Source: Nostoc sp. T09 (GTDB lineage Bacteria > Cyanobacteriota > Cyanobacteriia > Cyanobacteriales > Nostocaceae). From it: 64,000 bases of DNA. The stretch is from NCBI RefSeq assembly GCF_002154695.1, contig NZ_MTAV01000055.1, forward strand, positions 23,307 through 87,306, read 5' to 3'. Below the pieces are notes generated by a model, which saw only the letters and a list, made by a program, of their open reading frames with translations, had not been told where the DNA came from and made no database searches. Below, one piece after another: positions 1-7,543 of this stretch. Position 1 is the first letter of the stretch. The number at the start of each line of letters is the position of its first letter. Made by a program: the position numbers and the translations under genes.

Positions 1-212
1 AAATTCTCCGGGAAGGTTTAATAGAAATTCCCACAGGAAGACAGACTAACCCCCATATCCAGTTTTTCGAGGAAAAAAACCCAGGTTATAGACTTGGTGA
101 TGAATTGGTTTGTTTAACTGAAATTTGTTATGAAAATCTCACCCGTGCTGGACAAAGAATGTGGCAGTCAGAATCGCTGTTAGAATTTGTGCAAGATTCT
201 GTGCTCATCTAA
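1..212 (+). CDS. 3' end of an unidentified gene (partial)
   Basis: An open frame runs from the window edge (first full codon at 3) to TAA at 210-212, giving about 69 C-terminal residues that end in ...FVQDSVLI. The composition looks coding and the stop lies just upstream of the SulP gene on the same strand, about 20 bases away, so the two may be cotranscribed. I do not recognise the family; the start and most of the protein lie outside the window. Confidence 0.6.
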   Translation, partial: ILREGLIEIPTGRQTNPHIQFFEEKNPGYRLGDELVCLTEICYENLTRAGQRMWQSESLLEFVQDSVLI

Positions 213-233
213 AACCTACGCATCAACTTGTGT

Positions 234-1934
234 ATGAGAGTTAAAAATGACGAGGTAGCAATATCTACTAACCTGGAAGCACCACAGCGTTTCGGTGTCA
301 GTCGCTTGTTTAGTAATCTACGTGGCGATTTGACGGGAGGATTGACAGCGGCGGTGGTAGCATTGCCTTTGGCATTAGCTTTTGCTGTGGCTAGTGGAGT
401 GGAACCAAAAGCGGGACTCTACACTGCTATTGTGGCAGGAATTGTCGCGGCAATCTTTGGCGGTTCACCAGTCCAGATTACAGGCCCTACAGGTGCAATG
501 GCTGTGATTTTGGTGGGAATTGTCGCCAAGTACGGCTTAGAGAAAGTTTGGATTGCTGGGGTAATCGCGGGAATTATCCAGATTGCTTTAGGGGTTGCGA
601 AACTTGGACAATTAGTTAAGTTTATTCCCTATCCAGTGACGGCAGGTTTTACTAATGGTATTGCCGTTATTATTTTTTGTGGTCAGTTAAATAATTTCTT
701 TGGCTTACAACTACCGCGTCAAGAACATTTTTTACCAGGACTTTGGCAAAGTATAACTCATGTAGAAGCGATGAACTGGGCAGCCGTTGTGTTGGCAATG
801 CTGGTAATTGCAACCAATATTTTATGGCCCAAGATTAATACCACAATACCAGGTTCTTTAATGGGGCTGGTGTTAGCAACAGCGATCGCATCTTATTTTC
901 ATCTCAATGTCCCGACAATTGGAGCCATCCCGCAAGCTTTACCGATGCTTCAAGGTATTCCCCACTGGAATGATTTTGGCTTGATTCGGGAACTGATTAA
1001 TCCAGCTTTGGCTTTAGCAGCACTGGGAAGCATTGAATCCTTGCTGTCAGCAGTGGTAGCTGATGGTATGACTGTGAGCGAGAAACACAATAGCGATCGC
1101 GAATTAATTGGTCAAGGTTTAGCAAATATTATTATTCCATTTTTTGGTGGCATCCCAGCCACAGGTGCGATCGCGCGGACTGCTGTCAATGTTCGTTCTG
1201 GCGGTAAAACCCGGCTATCTGGGGTAATTCATGGCGTTGCTTTAGCCATTATTGTGTTAACTTTAGCACCCTTAGCAGGGCAGATCCCCTTAGCGGCACT
1301 GGCTGGTATTTTGATGGTGGTTAGTCTGCGGATGATTGAGTGGGAAGCCATTGGCTTACTGCTACGCGCTACTTACTCCGACTTTGCAGTGATGATTCTC
1401 ACCTGGTTAGTAACAATATTATTTGACTTGGTTCTCGCTGTTGAAGTGGGATTAATTGCAGCCGGAGCCTTATTTATCAAACGCATGAGCGATTTAAGCT
1501 TGGCGAAAATCCCGGAAACGGAAGTATTTCCCCCTGGTATTCCTCTGGAATTAGGCAAAGAAATTGCGGTGTATCGTGTAGATGGCCCCGTATTTTTTGG
1601 TGCTGCGGAAAGGTTTGTTACCTTCCTAAGAGAGCAACCAGAAGTGAAGTATTTAATTCTGCGGTTGCGGTTTGTACCCAACATGGATACCACTGGATTA
1701 GTCGCGCTAGAGGATATTTACCATGATTTGGAACGGCATAATTGTCGCTTAATTCTCACAGGTTTACAACCTCAAGTTCAACAATTACTAGAACGTTCGG
1801 GATTGTTAAAAACAATCGGTTTATCTAATTGTTTTGAAACAACTACCGATGCGATTTACTCTATCACTCCTCAATCTTCTCAACCTGTAGCGGCTAATTT
1901 TCCATCAAAGGAATTGATGGAATTAAAGGATTGA
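234..1934 (+). CDS. SulP family inorganic anion transporter (sulfate or bicarbonate) with STAS domain
   Basis: An inner-membrane anion carrier of the SulP/SLC26 family, about 566 residues, the usual length. The N-terminal 420 residues are a multi-spanning membrane domain with family-typical stretches (GGLTAAVVALPLALAFAVAS, then GPTGAMA, and TAVNVRSGGKTR near residue 320). The last 120 residues form a STAS domain with the characteristic NMDTTGL stretch. Family members carry sulfate, bicarbonate or other anions with Na+ or H+. The substrate cannot be read from sequence; BicA-like bicarbonate uptake is one option in a cyanobacterium, but the motifs equally fit general SulP permeases. I prefer the ATG at 234 over a TTG at 228. 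No regulatory sequence could be assigned. Confidence 0.88.
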   Translation: MRVKNDEVAISTNLEAPQRFGVSRLFSNLRGDLTGGLTAAVVALPLALAFAVASGVEPKAGLYTAIVAGIVAAIFGGSPVQITGPTGAMAVILVGIVAKYGLEKVWIAGVIAGIIQIALGVAKLGQLVKFIPYPVTAGFTNGIAVIIFCGQLNNFFGLQLPRQEHFLPGLWQSITHVEAMNWAAVVLAMLVIATNILWPKINTTIPGSLMGLVLATAIASYFHLNVPTIGAIPQALPMLQGIPHWNDFGLIRELINPALALAALGSIESLLSAVVADGMTVSEKHNSDRELIGQGLANIIIPFFGGIPATGAIARTAVNVRSGGKTRLSGVIHGVALAIIVLTLAPLAGQIPLAALAGILMVVSLRMIEWEAIGLLLRATYSDFAVMILTWLVTILFDLVLAVEVGLIAAGALFIKRMSDLSLAKIPETEVFPPGIPLELGKEIAVYRVDGPVFFGAAERFVTFLREQPEVKYLILRLRFVPNMDTTGLVALEDIYHDLERHNCRLILTGLQPQVQQLLERSGLLKTIGLSNCFETTTDAIYSITPQSSQPVAANFPSKELMELKD

Positions 1935-1949
1935 AATTAAAGGCCGATT

Positions 1950-2225
1950 AAAGTAGATAAACGCCGATGTAGACGCGTAACGGCTACTCTTACGAGAACG
2001 CCTAGCGGCGTTAGCGCAGCGGTAGCGACGAAGGAGCGTCACCCGCAGGGTACACAGATAAGTTGCAAAGTTAAAATGTAGTGGCGTGTCTAGACTAAAG
2101 TTATGCATTAGATTTCTAATTGATAGGGCGCTAAAGCACAACTACGAACATTTTTTATTGCAACATTTTAGCCTTGTCACGCCAGTAGGGTGTGTTATCG
2201 CTTTAGCGTAACGCACCATCAACAA
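1950..2225. repeat. Intergenic region with GC-rich dispersed repeats
   Basis: The 358 bases between the SulP gene and the Rieske gene hold no convincing gene. About 1965-2050 is a GC-rich, partly palindromic stretch (for example CGCCTAGCGGCGTTAGCG near 1999-2016) of the kind scattered between Nostoc genes. About 2185-2219 carries the familiar GTGTGTTA...TAACGCACC inverted element. The remainder is AT-rich and probably includes the promoter of the Rieske gene at 2293. Confidence 0.45.
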
Positions 2226-2292
2226 TTCTTTTAAATATACATATTCCCTATTCAAACACGCTAAATACTTCTGGTAAAACAATATAAATTCT

Positions 2293-3375
2293 ATGCATTG
2301 TCCCAGCCCAAATTCAATCTTTAATAATCCGAGAAAATTTGTTGAGGGATGGTATTGGGCATTACCGTCACAAAAGTTAAAAGTCGGCAAGATAAAAGCT
2401 GTAAAATTACTGGGTAGAAACCTGGCAATTTATCGAGGAGTTAGTGGCCAGGTAGTGGCGGTAGATGCTTATTGTCCGCACATGGGCGCTCATTTAGCAG
2501 AGGGTAAGGTAGAAGGTGAGGGAATTCGCTGCTTCTTCCATAATTGGAAATACGATGAGCGCGGAATTTGTGTAGACGTTCCTTCTCTAAGTAAACCGCT
2601 ACCTGTGTGTATCAAAACCTGGTCAACAGCAGAGAAATACGGCATGATTTGGGTTTGGGTGGGAGAGGAAAAGCCAAGTTCGCTGCCTTTTGTACCGGAA
2701 TTAGAACAGGTAGACTGCGATTATATATTGGGGACTCGGTTTATCAAAAACTGCCATCCTAATGTGTTGTTGATTAATGCGATCGATGCTCACCACTTCA
2801 ATACAGTACACAATCTACCTTTGGAGATTGTATTTGATTCCCAAGACCTCAACTCCAACGCTATTACCTTCAGCAACACGACACGGGGAGGCGATGATTC
2901 TTGGTTAATCCGCCTGATTCGTCCTTTGTACCGCAATGAAGTTACTTATAGTATGTGTTACTGGTATGGCAGCACTGGGACTGTGACACTGGGGCCGGAT
3001 TTTCTCCATTTCTATATTATATTTGCGCTGCGAATGTTAGAAGGTGGCAAAACCGAAGGGCAAACCATCTTAGTAACTCCCAAGCGATCTGGGTGTTTGG
3101 GATGGGGTGTCAATCGTGGGTTGCTGTGGCTAACGCAGCAGGTTGGTAATTACTTCGCTAAAGGTGATACGCAGGTATTTCAGACAATTCAGTTTGACTT
3201 AAAGACACCCACCAAAGCGGATCAGTCAATTGTGCAATTTATCCAGCACGTTAATCGCCAAAAAGCCTTAACTTGGGGAAATTGGGAAACTGTTGATAGT
3301 CCAGAAGAAAGCGATTCTCCACAGGAGACACTTCGCGATCGCCATCCTTCATTATTTGAACATGAAAAACATTGA
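2293..3375 (+). CDS. Rieske non-heme iron oxygenase
   Basis: A 360-residue ring-hydroxylating-type oxygenase alpha subunit. The N-terminal Rieske [2Fe-2S] domain has C61-P-H63 and, 17 residues later, C80-F-F-H83. The C-terminal catalytic domain carries D165-x2-H168-x4-H173, the usual aspartate bridge plus two histidine ligands of the mononuclear iron. Such enzymes take electrons from a ferredoxin or reductase and insert oxygen into, desaturate or demethylate an organic substrate. Its last 14 bases overlap the start of the ferritin-like gene at 3362, so the two are translationally linked. A 2Fe-2S ferredoxin at 7006 is a plausible electron donor. The substrate is unknown; the architecture resembles cyanobacterial Rieske enzymes acting on pigments or specialised metabolites, but no single pathway is indicated. 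Confidence 0.88.
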   Translation: MHCPSPNSIFNNPRKFVEGWYWALPSQKLKVGKIKAVKLLGRNLAIYRGVSGQVVAVDAYCPHMGAHLAEGKVEGEGIRCFFHNWKYDERGICVDVPSLSKPLPVCIKTWSTAEKYGMIWVWVGEEKPSSLPFVPELEQVDCDYILGTRFIKNCHPNVLLINAIDAHHFNTVHNLPLEIVFDSQDLNSNAITFSNTTRGGDDSWLIRLIRPLYRNEVTYSMCYWYGSTGTVTLGPDFLHFYIIFALRMLEGGKTEGQTILVTPKRSGCLGWGVNRGLLWLTQQVGNYFAKGDTQVFQTIQFDLKTPTKADQSIVQFIQHVNRQKALTWGNWETVDSPEESDSPQETLRDRHPSLFEHEKH

Positions 3376-4279
3376 TTTAGAATATAAAATTGCCGGACTT
3401 GACCTACCACACATAGATCCCAATGACCGATTACAACGCATACTAAAAGCAGCATTACCAAGTCAAAGCGATAATGCGTCGCATCCTCAATCAAATTATT
3501 GGGATGCTGGATTTTTTAACCTGTATCAAGTCAAAATTTTTCAACAAGCGAGTCAAGCCGAACAATCTGCCATCCTTCAACTTCTCAATCGCAGCCTGTT
3601 GGAAGAATCGTATTTCATTGAGAAAGCAGGCGTTGGCTACATGGCAAAAATGGTGTTGTTAGCCGAAACAGTTGAAGAGCGAATGCTCTACGGACTGTTT
3701 ACAGCTGATGAAGCTACCCACCTCAGCCAGATAACCCATTTTTTACCAGAACTCGAACCAACTAACAGCAACGATCCATTTCTGAGTTTACTAGCAGAAG
3801 TAGTTGAAAGTGCAGACAAAACAGTATTGTTGTTTGTGCTTCAGGTTGTATTAGAAGGATGGGGCTTAAGTCATTACCGCTGCTTGGCGAAAGAATGCCA
3901 TCATCCCATCCTAGCGGAACTGTTCTCAAGTTTTCTACAAGCAGAAGCCCGCCATCACGGTACGGGAACAATGCTGTTTAACCGAAATCCTGTTTCAGCA
4001 TCCAGTCAAACAGCTGCAATCGATGTGTTAGCCAGCTTTCTGTCTATGGTGCAAGTAGGGCCACAAAGTGTCTTATCAGCTATTGAAAAAGTAAAAGGAC
4101 ATCTGGTGCGATCGCAAAAAATCCAAATCCTCGAAGAATTGGATACAGAAACCCACAGTGGTACGCGATTACAAATACTGCGATCGCTCATGCGAGGATC
4201 ATCCGCAGAGGCGATCGTTCAAGCCTTAGACGAACGAGGAGCCTTTGAACCACTCCCCCCTCATAAATGTGTGTATTAA
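3362..4279 (+). CDS. Ferritin-like diiron protein, putative oxygenase
   Basis: About 305 residues, all-helical in appearance. The likely metal ligands form the classic ferritin-like set: E81 or E82, E117-A-T-H120, E165 and E195-A-R-H198, that is, two ExxH motifs plus two lone glutamates. This suits a carboxylate-bridged diiron centre that activates O2. The ATG at 3362 is chosen because it overlaps the end of the Rieske gene (stop at 3375), a common operon arrangement; the frame upstream of it has no better start. I cannot assign a named family. Diiron proteins of this type include oxygenases, N-oxygenases and desaturases, and its partner genes favour an oxidative role over iron storage. The gene ends at 4279 and faces the convergent hydrolase at 4365. 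Confidence 0.72.
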   Translation: MKNIDLEYKIAGLDLPHIDPNDRLQRILKAALPSQSDNASHPQSNYWDAGFFNLYQVKIFQQASQAEQSAILQLLNRSLLEESYFIEKAGVGYMAKMVLLAETVEERMLYGLFTADEATHLSQITHFLPELEPTNSNDPFLSLLAEVVESADKTVLLFVLQVVLEGWGLSHYRCLAKECHHPILAELFSSFLQAEARHHGTGTMLFNRNPVSASSQTAAIDVLASFLSMVQVGPQSVLSAIEKVKGHLVRSQKIQILEELDTETHSGTRLQILRSLMRGSSAEAIVQALDERGAFEPLPPHKCVY

Positions 4280-4364
4280 GTAATTAAACAGAATTAATTA
4301 CATAGATTTTCTTCTTGTTCCCTGTTCCCTGTCTTCACGAATGAATTTAATTTTGTCCAACTAC

Positions 4365-5114
4365 TTAATAAGTATCATTAGTTAACACTGAGGCAAGGTG
4401 AGCAGGACGAGACAAGTGTGGGCAATGTCCTCCAGGCAGTTCAATTGCATCAACTCCCAAGCGTTTACGTGCAGCGTAGCGTGACCATACAGGAGAAATT
4501 ATCCGGTCATCATTACAAACAATATATTTATATTCTACATTTGGTAAAGAATTCATGGGATTGACCTCATAAATATATGCCATTGATTGCTGCGAACGAC
4601 TCTTTGAAAGTGCCCAGCGCATTACATCCGGTTGGCAATCATGATAGAAAAGTTCAATTAATACTGCTTCATCAGAAAAGTCTTTACCAACAGAAACTGG
4701 ATTAAACATCTCAGGTTCATCATCGAATTCTTTCCGTTGACTTAACTCTTTTGGTTCGTAATTTAGTGTTTTAAGGCTATCAGCATCGAGATTATGAGAA
4801 AATTGATCGAGCGTACTAATTCCTGGGTATGGAATCAGCGCAGTCAGGAATACAAGTTGGCGTACTTGATGAGCTTCTGCAACGAGGGGAATAACAGTAC
4901 CAGCCATCGAATGACCAACCAGCACAATATCATCATCAGTTTTTGGCAGCGCTTGAAGTACTACATCTGCAAATTGCGATAAACTTGCAGATGCATCCTC
5001 AATTGGCAAATCCATTGCTACTGTTTTGTGACCTTGCGCTTCTAAATAAGGAATTAACAAATCCCAACACCAAGCGCCTTGAAATGCACCGTGAACTAGA
5101 CAAAAAAGACTCAT
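4365..5114 (-). CDS. Alpha/beta hydrolase
   Basis: A 249-residue cytoplasmic alpha/beta hydrolase of the small esterase/hydroxynitrile-lyase-like group. It begins with VHGAFQGAWCW (oxyanion-hole region), has the nucleophile elbow GHSMAG (Ser), an acid in CNDDRIISP and a C-terminal His in GGHCPHLS, so the Ser-Asp-His triad is complete. It probably hydrolyses an ester, thioester or lactone. It is transcribed away from the AurF-like gene at 5220, sharing the 105-base upstream region, and sits inside the oxidation cluster, which suggests it processes the same substrate or product. No signal peptide is visible. Confidence 0.82.
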   Translation of the reverse strand: MSLFCLVHGAFQGAWCWDLLIPYLEAQGHKTVAMDLPIEDASASLSQFADVVLQALPKTDDDIVLVGHSMAGTVIPLVAEAHQVRQLVFLTALIPYPGISTLDQFSHNLDADSLKTLNYEPKELSQRKEFDDEPEMFNPVSVGKDFSDEAVLIELFYHDCQPDVMRWALSKSRSQQSMAYIYEVNPMNSLPNVEYKYIVCNDDRIISPVWSRYAARKRLGVDAIELPGGHCPHLSRPAHLASVLTNDTY

Positions 5115-5219
5115 AGCGATTTTAGGTAAGTTTTTTGATTTGTATTTAACTTCTAGTTTACATCTTGCACCATTATCAAAAAGCCTTGCTACTAGCTCAC
5201 CGATTTATAGATACTTTTT

Positions 5220-6425
5220 ATGAAAAATACTATTCACCAACTATCAGATAGTCCAACAACTTATCGCAAATTACAAATTAACCACACCCGCAACAAACAG
5301 CAGGATCATACTGCTTTAATGGATGAAGCAGCCGCCAAGTTCCGCTATGAAGATTGTCAAAAAGAGTATTGGAATCCCGAAGAATTTTCCCTACTCTACG
5401 GTACACCTTTATGGCAGCAATCCAGCGAACATCAGCGTGTAATTTTAAATCAACTTTACTGGGTAGCATACTACTCACAAATTGTTTCCGCCGAGATTGC
5501 AACTATCTATTTCAATCAAACTAGTGCAGCTGGACTTTACGCTCAAGAAGACTTCCGCTTAATCTGCGATACTTTAGATCTAGAATCCTCCCAAGAAAGG
5601 GCGCACATTAATGCATTTCGCACAATTGCTAAACAGGTTGAGCAAGCATTATTTGGGGAACTCATCTTTACTTACCCCATGCGCGGCCCGTTTACCGAAA
5701 CGATGGTTTATGCTGACACTAACGCCCTAAAAACTTGGTGGAAAAAAATTCAACTTCAATACTTCGGGCTAATTTCTGCGAATAACACCTTTTTAGCTTG
5801 TCAGTATTTTACAGTCCGAGGAGTGCGGACACTAAATGGCAAATTAGTACAGCATAAACTCAGCAATTATTATCAAAAACATCCCCATCCAGATACTGCT
5901 CCGATTCCTGCCAAAATTTCTTACTATCACTTTCTGGATGAAAGCTTTCACTTCAATAGTTCGACAATTCTATCTCACGATGTTGTTACTTGCCTTGCTC
6001 CACCAACTGCATTTGAGCGACTAGTTGCTAATTTAGGACTGGTAGGATGTCAGCGAGATCACTTTCACTTTTCGGCGGCGATTAACGGGATTTTTTGGTA
6101 TGATCCAGCACTGTATGGCAAGATTTATCGTGTGCTGCGATCGCCTATTTTTGATATGAGCGATAGTGATGCTAAAGAAATGATGCGTCGTTGTTTCACC
6201 CAGGAGTCCGAAGGGTTACATCGTAGTTTTTTAACTCATCAGGAAGCGATGGCATCTTATAAAGTATATTTGGAAAAACTCGATTATCTTTGGCAACGAA
6301 ATCGAGAAATGTCATTAATGGGAGCTAATTCAATTTCTCGATATTTGGCAACTCAACAACAGGCTTTTCAACGCTTTGAGCAGCATCAAAGTGAGAATTT
6401 ACATGGATTTGTAGCAAATGTGTAG
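5220..6425 (+). CDS. AurF-like diiron oxygenase (or CylC-type relative)
   Basis: A 401-residue protein with the ligand spacing of the p-aminobenzoate N-oxygenase AurF: E92, E126-R-A-H129, and H237-x3-E241-x2-H244 in the stretch YYHFLDESFH. AurF converts arylamines to nitro compounds with a diiron centre; the related cyanobacterial CylC group halogenates alkyl chains. The middle stretch where AurF has a further glutamate ligand (E196) reads ACQY here, so one carboxylate may be replaced; this is inferred without an alignment. The ATG at 5220 is the first in the frame. Neighbours are the divergent hydrolase, a Rieske enzyme, another diiron protein and a ferredoxin, implying a shared oxidative pathway. 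Which reaction it performs cannot be decided from sequence alone. Confidence 0.7.
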   Translation: MKNTIHQLSDSPTTYRKLQINHTRNKQQDHTALMDEAAAKFRYEDCQKEYWNPEEFSLLYGTPLWQQSSEHQRVILNQLYWVAYYSQIVSAEIATIYFNQTSAAGLYAQEDFRLICDTLDLESSQERAHINAFRTIAKQVEQALFGELIFTYPMRGPFTETMVYADTNALKTWWKKIQLQYFGLISANNTFLACQYFTVRGVRTLNGKLVQHKLSNYYQKHPHPDTAPIPAKISYYHFLDESFHFNSSTILSHDVVTCLAPPTAFERLVANLGLVGCQRDHFHFSAAINGIFWYDPALYGKIYRVLRSPIFDMSDSDAKEMMRRCFTQESEGLHRSFLTHQEAMASYKVYLEKLDYLWQRNREMSLMGANSISRYLATQQQAFQRFEQHQSENLHGFVANV

Positions 6426-6574
6426 AGTATTCAAAACAAGCTAAACTGTGTGTATAAGCTAGTGGAATATTGATAAGACTTGAAACAAATCTTAATTTAT
6501 ATATTTGCTAAAACAAAAGTCATTTACATAGCTTTTGTCAGAAGATATCAGTGGACGTTAAAAAGGTAACTGTC

Positions 6575-6766
6575 ATGCAAAAAGAATATATGGAGATTTT
6601 AGAAAGATTACTCGATCAATTGACATTATCAGCAATCTTAGAACTGTTAGAACGAATATGTCACAAAAAAGCAGAAAATTTGAGAACTCATTGGCAAGAT
6701 GAAACCTCAGCAAAGCTTTGGGATAAAGCTGCTAGACAGATAGAACAGATAAATGTTGATGTTTGA
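6575..6766 (+). CDS. Small conserved-looking hypothetical protein
   Basis: A 63-residue, strongly helical, charged protein with no membrane segment. The ATG at 6575 is preferred to an in-frame GTG at 6551. The body (SAILELLERICHKKAEN, then a WQDE and a KLWDKAARQIEQI stretch) looks like a family of very short cyanobacterial proteins I have a general impression of but cannot name. It follows the AurF-like gene on the same strand by about 150 bases. Function unknown. Confidence 0.55.
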   Translation: MQKEYMEILERLLDQLTLSAILELLERICHKKAENLRTHWQDETSAKLWDKAARQIEQINVDV

Positions 6767-7005
6767 TGAAACAATAAAGTCAGTAAATAAAAGAGATTAG
6801 GCATTGGTAAGATCCGCATTACTGACAACGTGCGAATTATGTGCCTGATCTTTCTTATTTAAAAGACAGTATTTTTGATACTCGCTAAAGACGCTTTCCT
6901 TGATGACACTGCTGGTAATCCCCAATTTAAAATTGAGCGATCGCGGGCTGTTTAGTGCTAAATATTTTAAGTTCGTGTTGCTGTGGGTTAATTGATGAAT
7001 TAATT

Positions 7006-7293
7006 ATGTCTGACCTTTGTAAGATATCTTTTCCAGGAACTGATTATCCTCCCATCAATCTACAACCTCATCAAAATTTATCTGAGCATCTTACAATTCA
7101 GAATTCACCTGTATTATTTGGTTGTCGCACTGGTATTTGCGGAACTTGCTTAGTTGAAGTGATTGGTGACATTCCTCCGCCTCAACTAGATGAACAGGAA
7201 ATGCTGGAAACATTAGCTCCCAAGCATCCCCATGCTCGTTTGGCTTGTCAGCTTGACCTCACAGCTAATGTCGAAATTCGCAGACTAGAATGA
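7006..7293 (+). CDS. [2Fe-2S] ferredoxin
   Basis: A 95-residue plant-type ferredoxin. The cluster ligands are C40, C45 and C48 (CRTGICGTC) and C81 (ACQL). It transfers single electrons in the cytoplasm. The ATG at 7006 is chosen; an upstream in-frame start at 6955 would add a cysteine-rich 17-residue leader unlike ferredoxins. It closes the oxidation cluster on the same strand as the Rieske, ferritin-like and AurF-like genes, so it is the obvious candidate electron donor for one of them, though this is inferred from position only. Cyanobacteria carry many ferredoxin paralogs and this one diverges from the photosynthetic PetF type. Confidence 0.85.
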   Translation: MSDLCKISFPGTDYPPINLQPHQNLSEHLTIQNSPVLFGCRTGICGTCLVEVIGDIPPPQLDEQEMLETLAPKHPHARLACQLDLTANVEIRRLE

Positions 7294-7367
7294 TGAATTT
7301 GTTTAAACTTATCGTAAAGTTGGTTCCGTTCCGCGCCTCATCAAATTGACGCGATACTTTAAGGCAG

Positions 7368-7510
7368 GATCGAGGACGTTTCGTAGTACCAAACGAATTT
7401 AACGCCCCTTTGCCAGAAGAGATTTTGGCGGCATTTGAGGGCAATGAGCAGTCAAACTCTTGCTAGATACTCAGTGCTGGTTATGGTAGTTTGCCCGAGG
7501 TTACGGGGAA
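7368..7510 (+). pseudogene. Remnant of a VapBC-type toxin-antitoxin pair
   Basis: One frame from about 7368 to TAG at 7464-7466 reads ...GRFVVPNEFNAPLPEEILAAF EG..., which looks like the C-terminal tail of short VapB-type antitoxins (dAPLPeei pattern). Just inside its end, in another frame from 7451, comes VKLLLDTQCWLW, the N-terminus of a PIN-domain VapC toxin, followed at once by an in-frame TAG at 7484-7486. There is no usable toxin start codon and nothing recognisable beyond about 7510. The order antitoxin then overlapping toxin is that of a VapBC operon, so I read this as a decayed pair. Confidence 0.55.
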
Positions 7511-7543
7511 AAATCTTCCCCCAGCCAAGTAAAACGACTCGCT

